From assembly GCA_030593645.1 (NCBI GenBank), contig JAUVGT010000258.1:1-7241 (forward strand): 7,241 nucleotides of DNA, read 5' to 3'. Positions 1-5,533 of the stretch are shown in pieces (position 1 is the stretch's first letter; each line of letters starts with the position of its first letter). Source of the DNA: Deltaproteobacteria bacterium (GTDB taxonomy: Bacteria > Desulfobacterota > Desulfobacteria > Desulfobacterales > JAUVGT01). Both the position numbers and the translations under genes were made by a program. The notes below the pieces were generated by a model. It had not been told where the DNA came from and did not search any database. It was given only the letters and a program-made list of their open reading frames with translations.

Positions 1-158
1 ATGACTGTGACGGCTGCGCGTTTTGTGTGGATCATTTTGAATGCCCGGCGCTGGTGCTGGATACTGAAAATGAGCGCGTCAACGTGGACACGGGTCTATG
101 CACCGGCTGTAATGTATGCATAGGGGTTTGCCCAAAAAAAAGTATCGAAATGGCATAA
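1..158 (+). CDS. iorA: Indolepyruvate:ferredoxin oxidoreductase alpha subunit, C-terminal end (partial)
   Basis: Only the last 51 codons are present. The reading frame starts at base 3 and ends with TAA at 156-158. The visible peptide carries two 4Fe-4S ferredoxin motifs. The first is CDGCAFC followed by ECP; the second is CTGCNVCIGVCP. This arrangement, a slightly irregular first motif ending in CPAL and a regular second one close to the C-terminus, is what the alpha subunit of indolepyruvate ferredoxin oxidoreductase has. The enzyme decarboxylates aryl-2-oxoacids with thiamine diphosphate, makes aryl-acetyl-CoA in the cytoplasm, and these clusters pass electrons to ferredoxin. The thiamine-binding part lies outside the window. 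Identification rests mainly on the gene being followed 34 bases later by the matching beta subunit; another ferredoxin-tailed 2-oxoacid oxidoreductase subunit is the alternative. Confidence 0.85.
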   Translation, partial: DCDGCAFCVDHFECPALVLDTENERVNVDTGLCTGCNVCIGVCPKKSIEMA

Positions 159-192
159 CAAATACTATTTACCTGAAAGTGAGTCTCCAATT

Positions 193-777
193 ATGAACGA
201 ACAGATTAAACAACAAATTATTATCAGCGGTGTTGGCGGCCAGGGTGTACTTTTTGTCACCCGTCTCCTGGCTGAAGCAGCAATCAATAAAGGGTACCCG
301 GTATTTACATCGGAAACCCATGGTATGGCCCAGCGCGGAGGAACGGTTGTATCCCATTTAAAAGTCGGTCATTTTTCAAGTCCATTAATACGGCCCCATT
401 TTGCGGATGCCATGTTGGTGTTGAATTCAGAGAATATCATTCAACATGGAATATTTCTAAAACCGGATGGGTGGATGTCTGTTAACAGCGAAAAAGAACC
501 TGATTCAAGGGAGGTGGTGTCCGACTCGGCCCGGGTGTATTATCATGATGCGGATCAATCGGCACATAAACTGGATAATCCAAAATCTTCAAACCTGGTG
601 CTTTTGGGATATGCATTTAAAGATAATGAAAAGGAAAGCGAAGCAGAAAAGCTGTTTTGTTCATTTGACGATATTAAAGATGTTCTCAGATCACGCTTTG
701 CACAAAAGAAAGAAATACTCTCAACCTCAATCGGAGCCCTGGAAGCCGGATATTATGATGGATCTTCTCCAATTTAG
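193..777 (+). CDS. iorB: Indolepyruvate:ferredoxin oxidoreductase beta subunit
   Basis: A complete 194-residue protein, the usual length for this subunit. It is the pyruvate-ferredoxin-oxidoreductase gamma-type domain. The signature glycine-rich segment GVGGQGVLF lies at residues 13-21 and SETHGMAQRGG at 40-50, both hallmarks of IorB and related 2-oxoacid oxidoreductase gamma chains. NLVLLGYAF at 134-142 and ALEAGY at 182-187 fit the C-terminal part of the fold. With IorA it converts indolepyruvate and other aryl-pyruvates plus CoA into aryl-acetyl-CoA, CO2 and reduced ferredoxin. This links aromatic amino-acid breakdown to the ferredoxin pool. It starts 34 bases after the iorA stop with no promoter visible between them, so the two are presumably one operon. 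The ribosome binding site is weak: AAGTGAG at 177-183, nine bases before ATG. The stop codon sits in the loop of a perfect hairpin (765-785). Confidence 0.92.
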   Translation: MNEQIKQQIIISGVGGQGVLFVTRLLAEAAINKGYPVFTSETHGMAQRGGTVVSHLKVGHFSSPLIRPHFADAMLVLNSENIIQHGIFLKPDGWMSVNSEKEPDSREVVSDSARVYYHDADQSAHKLDNPKSSNLVLLGYAFKDNEKESEAEKLFCSFDDIKDVLRSRFAQKKEILSTSIGALEAGYYDGSSPI

Positions 778-785
778 TTGGAGAA
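765..785 (+). terminator. Stem-loop over the iorB stop codon (weak terminator candidate)
   Basis: TTCTCCAA (765-772) pairs perfectly with TTGGAGAA (778-785) around a five-base loop, TTTAG, which contains the iorB stop. No T-run follows, so it is not a classical Rho-independent terminator. The 3' arm can instead pair with a second CTCCAA copy downstream: GTTGGAG (777-783) with CTCCAAC (819-825). That longer structure encloses a GC hairpin, CCGCC-ATA-GGCGG, at 794-806. A run of six T occurs only at 839-844. It may stabilise the 3' end of the iorAB message or attenuate read-through. Confidence 0.4.
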
Positions 786-1019
786 AAGGGTCCCCGCCAT
801 AGGCGGATTTACGCTACGCTCCAACAAGGATTCAAAGGTTTTTTGAAGGAATAGAAACAACCGATTTTATGAACGATAATAAAGTCGTATCTTTTTTCAA
901 TTGAAAAATAAGCTGTTTCTCTCAGTACGAGTACGATTTCTATAGGGAAAGACACAGTAGTTTACCCCCAACAAATTTATAATTCCATCATTCCCCAAAT
1001 TTAAATTATGCTCTTAATC

Positions 1020-1049
1020 TTGACATTCCTCAGATATTTAAGATATTTG
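1020..1049 (+). promoter_or_regulatory. Probable promoter of the acyl-CoA synthetase gene
   Basis: A perfect sigma-70-type -35 box, TTGACA, lies at 1020-1025. The best -10 at 18 bases is TATTTG (1044-1049), which matches only half of the consensus. The start codon at 1110 would leave an untranslated leader of about 50-55 bases. The -10 is overlapped by a perfect inverted repeat (1037-1057). The -35 is convincing, the -10 is not. Confidence 0.45.
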
Positions 1050-1057
1050 ATCTTAAA
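1037..1057. promoter_or_regulatory. Operator-like inverted repeat over the -10 region
   Basis: TTTAAGAT (1037-1044) and ATCTTAAA (1050-1057) are perfect inverted 8-bp half-sites separated by ATTTG. The size and two-fold symmetry fit a site for a dimeric repressor such as a TetR- or GntR-type regulator. Its position across the presumed -10 box would block polymerase. The DNA is AT-rich, so chance symmetry is possible. No regulator gene is in the window to pair it with. Confidence 0.35.
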
Positions 1058-1109
1058 AATGATTATTGAATAAAATTTTCACAACTTAAATTAACAGGGC
1101 TTTCTAATA

Positions 1110-2666
1110 ATGATCAGATCAATGAACATGGCCTGGTGTGTTCAGCGTTGGAGTGAGCTTCATCCTGACAAGACAGCCATAGTTTTTGAAGATAATATCA
1201 TCACCTATAAAGACCTTCATGAGACGGCCAACAGGGACAGCTGCTGGCTTCAGTCGCTTGGTATTGAAAAGGGTGACCGCGTCGCGGTTTTAATGAACAA
1301 TTGTCCTGAATTTTTCGGACTGTACCTGGCGTGTTCGCGTATCGGGGCAATTTTTGTACCGATCAATACGCGACTGGCAGATCCTGAACTGAAATATATC
1401 CTGGATAATTCACGCCCCAGGCTTCTGGTATTCCAGGAAACATTTATTGAGCCCATTGAAAGGTTTATACCGGGGCACAATAAAACCCACATGTATCTTG
1501 CCTGTATCAGGAATAGTTTTAGAAATGATAATTGGTTCGATTATAATTCCGAAGTCATGGAATTTATGGGTAAAAAACCATTTGTCACCGAGTCACTGGG
1601 ACCTGTTGATCCTGAAGAACCCCATGTGATCATGTATACCTCCGGTACAACCGGGCTTCCCAAAGGCGCTGTTCTTTCCCATCGAAAGACATTTTTTAAC
1701 TGCCTGAACGCGGAGATATTTTTCAAGCTCCAGGCTGATGATATCATGCTTATCATACTGCCGCTATTTCATTCAGGCGGGTTATTTATACAGGCCTCTC
1801 CTATCCTCTATAAAGGCGGGACCATGGTGATTCATCCCAAATTTGATCCTTTGAAAATATACCGCGATCTTGAAAGATTTGGGGTGACAAAATTTCTGGG
1901 TGTGCCGACGGTTTATCGGTCTTTGATTGAGGTTTCCCATGAAAAGAAAACGAACCTGTCATCGTTGAAGGTCTGTGCGATCGGGGGGGAGAAGACAACC
2001 CCGGAACTGCTGGAAAAATGCAGGGATATCGGGTTTCATTTGCGACAGATTATGGGACAGACAGAGACATCAATTCTTTTATGGGCGTCAGAGAAAGATT
2101 CCATAAGCAAGCCGGGAACCGTGGGCAAACCGGTTTTTCATTCCCAGGTAAAACTGGTGGATAAAAACGGCAAAAAAGTGACAAACGGTGACGTGGGTGA
2201 ACTGCTTGTCAGGGGTTCAATCATGATGAAAGAATACTGGATGGACCCGGCAAAAACGGAGGAAACCATAGTAAATGGATGGCTCCATACAGGCGATCTG
2301 GCTAAAATTGATGATGAGGGCTTTTATTACCTGGTGGATCGGACCCGGGATATGTATATATCGGGCGGTGAAAACATATATCCCGCGGAAGTTGAGCGTA
2401 TTTTAAAGGAGCATCCGGAAGTAAGAGATGCCGCGGTAATTGGAGTAGAAGATAGTCAGTGGGGTGAGGTGGGTAAAGCATTTGTGATCCGGAAAAATGG
2501 AGCCGACTTGAACCCGGATGAATTGATTTCATTTTGCGATGGACACCTGGCGCGTTTCAAACGACCCCGATATGTGGTGTTTTGTAAAGAATTTCCAAGG
2601 ACTGCACTGGGAAAAGTCAGAAAGACGGCGCTTGGCCGTTGTGTAGAACAATTTAAAGAGAAATAA
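1110..2666 (+). CDS. AMP-forming acyl-CoA synthetase (fatty-acid/carboxylic acid CoA ligase family)
   Basis: A complete 518-residue cytoplasmic member of the ANL adenylating superfamily, with normal length and all core motifs. The phosphate-binding loop YTSGTTGLPKG is at residues 176-186. GQTET is at 316-320. WLHTGD at 391-396 contains the ATP-ribose-binding aspartate D396. The hinge and C-domain entry, DRTRD...GGENIYP, is at 410-425, with Arg at 413 where Lys is common. The adenylation lysine is K502 in ALGKVRK. It joins a carboxylic acid to CoA through an acyl-adenylate, releasing AMP and pyrophosphate. Substrate cannot be read from the sequence; fatty acids are likeliest, and an aryl acid is possible given iorAB upstream. 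AGGG at 1096-1099 lies ten bases before the chosen ATG; ATGs at 1122 and 1128 are alternative starts. The gene converges on the regulator gene downstream and seems to have its own promoter. Confidence 0.88.
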   Translation: MIRSMNMAWCVQRWSELHPDKTAIVFEDNIITYKDLHETANRDSCWLQSLGIEKGDRVAVLMNNCPEFFGLYLACSRIGAIFVPINTRLADPELKYILDNSRPRLLVFQETFIEPIERFIPGHNKTHMYLACIRNSFRNDNWFDYNSEVMEFMGKKPFVTESLGPVDPEEPHVIMYTSGTTGLPKGAVLSHRKTFFNCLNAEIFFKLQADDIMLIILPLFHSGGLFIQASPILYKGGTMVIHPKFDPLKIYRDLERFGVTKFLGVPTVYRSLIEVSHEKKTNLSSLKVCAIGGEKTTPELLEKCRDIGFHLRQIMGQTETSILLWASEKDSISKPGTVGKPVFHSQVKLVDKNGKKVTNGDVGELLVRGSIMMKEYWMDPAKTEETIVNGWLHTGDLAKIDDEGFYYLVDRTRDMYISGGENIYPAEVERILKEHPEVRDAAVIGVEDSQWGEVGKAFVIRKNGADLNPDELISFCDGHLARFKRPRYVVFCKEFPRTALGKVRKTALGRCVEQFKEK

Positions 2667-2679
2667 ATCAGGAGTAGGG

Positions 2680-2698
2680 GAGTTTTTACGAGACCATC
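2680..2698 (+). repeat. Solitary arm related to the palindromic repeat at 7102-7226
   Basis: GAGTTTTTACGAGACCATC resembles the reverse complement of the left repeat arm at 7102-7120 (GACTTTTTACGAAACCGTC), with 15 of 19 bases identical. No matching second arm is seen nearby. It lies 14 bases after the synthetase stop. It may be the remnant of a decayed copy, or chance similarity of a T-rich stretch. Confidence 0.4.
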
Positions 2699-2741
2699 AA
2701 CGATTGAAAGTGCAACTTTAATTGCAATCCTCATACAGAGC

Positions 2742-2791
2742 CGCAGTCGATAGGGCTATGGCGGGCACTTTGGCCCCAGGTTTTTACTGCG
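2742..2791. terminator. Weak hairpin cluster between convergent genes
   Basis: CGCAGT (2742-2747) pairs perfectly with ACTGCG (2786-2791). Inside lies a short GC stem, GGGC (2763-2766) with GCCC (2773-2776), followed four bases later by TTTTT (2781-2785) on the + strand. This could serve the synthetase gene as a poor intrinsic terminator, and possibly the oppositely oriented regulator gene that ends at 2810. The stem is only four pairs long, so this is tentative. Confidence 0.3.
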
Positions 2792-2809
2792 ATCTCGATT
2801 TATGTGCGA

Positions 2810-4531
2810 TCATATAAAATAAAATCCCAACGAGACATCATATCGATCCGAGCCTTCAAACTGGCAGCCCACCGTATCTTTTTTCACCGATTTTATATGT
2901 GCCTTTTTTTTAATAAGCGTACCGGGGCCGTTATCCAGATTAAACTGCAGCAACAGGGGATCTCCGGGGCGAAGCAGACTTGCATTGGGTGAGGTAAAAC
3001 TTAAGCCTGCTTTCGAAAGATCCCTTACCACAATGGGAGCCCAGGCGGGTCCTGAAGCTGTTTTTGAAACTCCGCTAACGATCTGGTTGTAAAAACCTTC
3101 CAGTTTAACTTTTTTTCTAAAGGAGGTGCGCTGCTCTCGCATGATGGGAAACGTGTGTTTGCAAAGACAGGTGGCTTGTAATGCAGATCCCATTTCTGCG
3201 AATAGATTTGGAGAAACGCCCTCCTGGTGGCGACACGCGGGGCAGGTAACACGGAATGTTCCGTCCTCACCGATAAAGACCTTCTGATGGTCTCCGATCT
3301 TACTACCTGCATCAGGTTCAAAAGACATTCGCGGTGTCTCAATATGATCAGGGTTGGAATCTGCTTTATCCGGTTTTCTTTCCGGATCAGCGGAATTCAT
3401 CATCCGTGGTTTACCGAGCATGGTGACGATATCCGATGAATCCATCGTATCTATGTCGTTCTCGCTGATTGAAACGTCCGTGTCGAATCTGGTTGGAGCG
3501 GGCTTTATTTTTATGGGTTGAATTTTGGTGAAAGCGGCGGTTGATCCTTGCAGTGTGTCGGTGACGAGTTTACCCACCAGTTTGATCAGGGAGATGGTGT
3601 CCTGTGACCAGGAACCGGTTTCGTTTTTCAAAACACTGATTACACCGACAGGTCGCTTTTGACGATAAATCGTCTGGAGTAATGCGGCCCCCGATTCTGC
3701 ATTTTGCCAGGACTGCAGTTCTTTGCGCTCGTTTGCTGCACAGCTTTCGATATTGTTAACGATGCAGGTCCCCTCATCTTGCAATTTGGACAAGATGGTT
3801 CGGATCGATGACATGGGAATCTCCGATTGAATGCTGATTTTTTTATTCGAATCCGGGTGATGCCATTGGCAGAACGTTTCCACCTGTCGGGTTGGTCGAC
3901 TGAACCGGTAAAGAAAACAATGCCTGGAACCGATAAACAGGCAAATTTTTTCCAGGATATCGCAGATGGTCAGTTTACGATCGGCATCGCTGACATTTTC
4001 CAGATCTTCGGTTATGGAAAAGACGATATTGATGAGATCATGCTTGTTCTGTAAATCATTCTGGGCGGTGCGACGGTCCGTGACATCGGAAAGGGTCATA
4101 TGATAACGCCCATCATTCTCGGGGTCCGGGTTACTTAATTCGATCTGGACAAATATTGGCTTTTTGTTGTCAGCCTTAATTTCGATTTCCATGCTTTGGC
4201 GCTTTGTGGTGTCCATCAACTCATTCCAGTGTGAAAAATAAATAACCATGTCATCGATCGCCACAAAAAAGGAAAAGGGTCTACCGATAACTTGAGTGAT
4301 GGGCCTTGAGAGGATTTTCGAGGCGACTTTATCAGTCTCAAGAACGATACCGGCGCTGTCGAGTACAACCGTACCGAAAGCGGTCAAATTATTGCCGCAT
4401 TGGCCGCAGAATTGAAACGATAGTGGGCTGGCAGTACCGCAACCGGCGCAAACGTGCTGCAGCGTGTTTCCACAGCCCCCACAGAAATTTTGATCTTTTT
4501 GAATGTTAGCCTGGCAGTTGGGGCATTTCAT
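2810..4531 (-). CDS. Multidomain sensor: double zinc ribbon, PAS, GAF, CxxC/CxC motif and PilZ (probable c-di-GMP receptor)
   Basis: A 573-residue protein with no signal peptide or membrane segment, so cytoplasmic. At the N-terminus, two zinc ribbons use C3/C6/C17/C20 and C28/C31/C42/C45. A PAS-like domain follows at about 50-152 and ends in the typical DVTDR. A GAF-like domain spans about 165-328. A polar, probably disordered linker runs from about 330 to 415. A further cysteine set (C430, C433, C455, C457) directly precedes a C-terminal PilZ domain from about 465. The PilZ domain keeps both ligand motifs: RxxxR as R468-TSF-R472, and DxSxxG as D504...S506...G509. The protein should therefore bind cyclic di-GMP and combine it with a small-molecule or redox signal. 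No GGDEF, EAL, kinase or DNA-binding output is present, so the output is presumably a protein partner. The gene follows the lipoprotein gene by 44 bases on the same strand. PAS and GAF calls rest on pattern and length only. Confidence 0.8.
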   Translation of the reverse strand: MKCPNCQANIQKDQNFCGGCGNTLQHVCAGCGTASPLSFQFCGQCGNNLTAFGTVVLDSAGIVLETDKVASKILSRPITQVIGRPFSFFVAIDDMVIYFSHWNELMDTTKRQSMEIEIKADNKKPIFVQIELSNPDPENDGRYHMTLSDVTDRRTAQNDLQNKHDLINIVFSITEDLENVSDADRKLTICDILEKICLFIGSRHCFLYRFSRPTRQVETFCQWHHPDSNKKISIQSEIPMSSIRTILSKLQDEGTCIVNNIESCAANERKELQSWQNAESGAALLQTIYRQKRPVGVISVLKNETGSWSQDTISLIKLVGKLVTDTLQGSTAAFTKIQPIKIKPAPTRFDTDVSISENDIDTMDSSDIVTMLGKPRMMNSADPERKPDKADSNPDHIETPRMSFEPDAGSKIGDHQKVFIGEDGTFRVTCPACRHQEGVSPNLFAEMGSALQATCLCKHTFPIMREQRTSFRKKVKLEGFYNQIVSGVSKTASGPAWAPIVVRDLSKAGLSFTSPNASLLRPGDPLLLQFNLDNGPGTLIKKKAHIKSVKKDTVGCQFEGSDRYDVSLGFYFI

Positions 4532-4539
4532 AGTTACCT

Positions 4540-4567
4540 ATTATACCCGATTTCAGATAAAAAACAA
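4540..4567 (-). promoter_or_regulatory. Promoter-like sequence right at the start of the regulator gene
   Basis: On the - strand, TTGTTT (4567-4562) and a perfect TATAAT (4545-4540) are separated by 16 bases. The -10 ends only eight bases before the ATG at 4531, so a transcript from it would start within a base or two of the start codon and be nearly leaderless. The eight bases between contain AGGT, a poor ribosome binding site that would count only for mRNA reading through from the lipoprotein gene. Confidence 0.4.
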
Positions 4568-4575
4568 CGGGTTCT

Positions 4576-5097
4576 TCATTCTGATACCTGATCCGGCAAT
4601 ACCTTCCAGCCTTTATCCGATCTAATCATGTAAAAATAGGATAAACCGATTTGTTTTGGCGAATCCGCTCCTTGATCGATTGAGATAGAAACCTCTACGA
4701 TATAAACGGCATCTTTAGCAGTGGCTTTTACATTATTAAATGTAAATCCCGGCGCGAAAGGATGTTTATGGCGCCAGAACCCTGCCGGGTGAGCAATCTC
4801 AGGCCGTTTTTTCCGAATAAAAAAATCGCCGGATTCCAATTCGGATCGTTTAATTTCTGAATTTGAAAGATCATAGTACCTGGCCAACGTTTTGAAATTC
4901 TGATTTTTTAATAGTTCAGTAATCATTTGAACAGCTTCAGCAGGAGAAGAAAAGTAATATGTTTTTGACATGCCTTTTTGATTATTATCATTCATGGTTT
5001 TGCACCCAAATAAAAAGAATATCAGGAAAATTGATAAAGAAGACAACCAAATATATCGATAAGATTTCGGACAGGAAAAAACATGGTTTTTATTCAT
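4576..5097 (-). CDS. Small lipoprotein of unknown function
   Basis: The start was set at the ATG at 5097 rather than the in-frame TTG at 5115, because GAGGT at 5107-5103 lies five bases before it. The product is 173 residues. A basic N-terminus and hydrophobic segment (about 15-30) end in a lipobox, LFGC, making C32 the lipidated residue. The next residue is Lys rather than Asp, so outer-membrane placement is plausible by the E. coli rule. The mature part is mixed alpha/beta. An N-terminal helical stretch (SPAEAVQMITELLKN) and a C-terminal strand ending in DKGWKVLP recall NTF2-like/DUF4878-type lipoproteins, but I do not recognise the family with certainty. It has its own good promoter and precedes the PAS-GAF-PilZ gene by 44 bases. 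The two are probably co-transcribed, which would make it a possible envelope partner of that regulator. Confidence 0.75.
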   Translation of the reverse strand: MNKNHVFSCPKSYRYIWLSSLSIFLIFFLFGCKTMNDNNQKGMSKTYYFSSPAEAVQMITELLKNQNFKTLARYYDLSNSEIKRSELESGDFFIRKKRPEIAHPAGFWRHKHPFAPGFTFNNVKATAKDAVYIVEVSISIDQGADSPKQIGLSYFYMIRSDKGWKVLPDQVSE

Positions 5098-5127
5098 ACG
5101 ATACCTCGCTTGCAAGTGGTGGTGGCA

Positions 5128-5156
5128 AGAATAGACAGATAAAATGGATTTGTCAA
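5128..5156 (-). promoter_or_regulatory. Promoter of the lipoprotein gene
   Basis: Read leftward, TTGACA (5156-5151), a 17-base spacer and TATTCT (5133-5128) form a near-ideal sigma-70-type promoter. Transcription would begin near 5121, giving a leader of about 24 bases that includes the GAGGT ribosome binding site before ATG 5097. This is the strongest promoter match in the window. Confidence 0.65.
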
Positions 5157-5209
5157 TTCTAATGCGTGTTACAAATTAATATAAAAGTTTCCAAAGGACT
5201 TTCTTTATC

Positions 5210-5239
5210 TTGACAAGTATACTGTATACAGAGTACGAA
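5210..5239 (+). promoter_or_regulatory. Candidate promoter of the carrier-carboxyltransferase operon
   Basis: TTGACA (5210-5215) is a perfect -35 box. The best -10 at 18 bases is TACGAA (5234-5239), a poor match. The region between is filled by the palindrome at 5217-5231, as expected of a repressed promoter, and the leader to ATG 5277 would be about 30 bases. It is divergent from the lipoprotein promoter. Confidence 0.4.
5217..5231. promoter_or_regulatory. GTATAC palindromic operator candidate
   Basis: GTATACTGTATAC (5217-5229) is a 13-base palindrome with a central T, and overlaps the perfect 10-base palindrome CTGTATACAG (5222-5231). TGTATACA-type cores are typical of GntR-superfamily operators. 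It sits between the -35 and -10 of the candidate promoter upstream of the biotin carrier, so repression lifted by an acyl-CoA or acid is a reasonable guess. The regulator is not in the window. Confidence 0.4.
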
Positions 5240-5276
5240 AAATAAAACAATATTGATTCAAAAAGGAGGTATCGCA

Positions 5277-5489
5277 ATGGTCGAAGTTACCGCTCCCATG
5301 CCGGGAAAAATCTTTGATATTAAAGTAAAACCCGGGGATACTGTGCTGAATGGCCAGGAAGTCCTGACACTTGAGGCCATGAAAATGGAGATGCCTATTA
5401 CCGCCACAGCCGACGGTACGGTGAAATCCGTGAACTGTAAAAAAGATGATGCTGTGCAGGGGGGAGATGTTCTGGTCGTTATTGAGTAG
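5277..5489 (+). CDS. Stand-alone biotin carboxyl carrier protein
   Basis: Seventy residues making up one biotinyl domain and nothing else. The biotin attachment motif is EAMKM with K36 as the modified lysine, in the middle of the chain as the fold requires. The half-repeats KPGDTVLNGQ and KKDDAVQGGD mark the two symmetrical halves. Classical carriers such as AccB have a long N-terminal extension, absent here; small free carriers like this serve acyl-CoA carboxylases, decarboxylases and transcarboxylases. The start is the ATG preceded by AGGAGG at 5264-5269 with a seven-base gap; an upstream in-frame TTG at 5253 would put the ribosome binding site inside the gene. The carboxyltransferase follows 44 bases later, so the two form an operon, and this protein carries the carboxyl group to or from it. 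A lipoyl carrier is unlikely because of the AMKM motif. Confidence 0.9.
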   Translation: MVEVTAPMPGKIFDIKVKPGDTVLNGQEVLTLEAMKMEMPITATADGTVKSVNCKKDDAVQGGDVLVVIE

Positions 5490-5533
5490 CTTCATTAAAA
5501 CCATATTTCATAGATTACAGGAGGGCTCAGCAA

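Larger units (their letters stand above)
778..1109. other. Intergenic region between iorB and the acyl-CoA synthetase gene
   Basis: These 332 bases show no credible gene on either strand; the only open frame reaching in (to 802) is a shadow of iorB. The region is strongly AT-rich, with coding-like composition only near its left edge. It holds hairpins at the iorB end (777-825), an AT hairpin TTCAAA/TTTGAA (831-847), a perfect 16-bp palindrome at 893-908, a tandem AGTACG pair (924-935), a promoter-like TTGACA at 1020 and an inverted repeat at 1037-1057. The gap and the promoter argue that the synthetase gene is transcribed separately from iorAB. Confidence 0.6.

Noticed and set aside
467..802. 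111-codon + strand frame overlapping iorB and entering the intergenic gap
   Set aside because: It overlaps the conserved iorB in another frame, has low-complexity-like composition and no ribosome binding site.
5098..5115. Upstream TTG start for the lipoprotein (six more residues)
   Set aside because: The ribosome binding site GAGGT lies inside this stretch and points to the ATG at 5097.
5222..5231. LexA (SOS) box
   Set aside because: The E. coli-type site is CTGT-N8-ACAG; here only two bases separate CTGT and ACAG.
5253..5276. Upstream TTG start for the biotin carrier (eight more residues)
   Set aside because: It would place the perfect AGGAGG within the coding sequence; the ATG at 5277 is correctly spaced from it and gives the conserved domain start.
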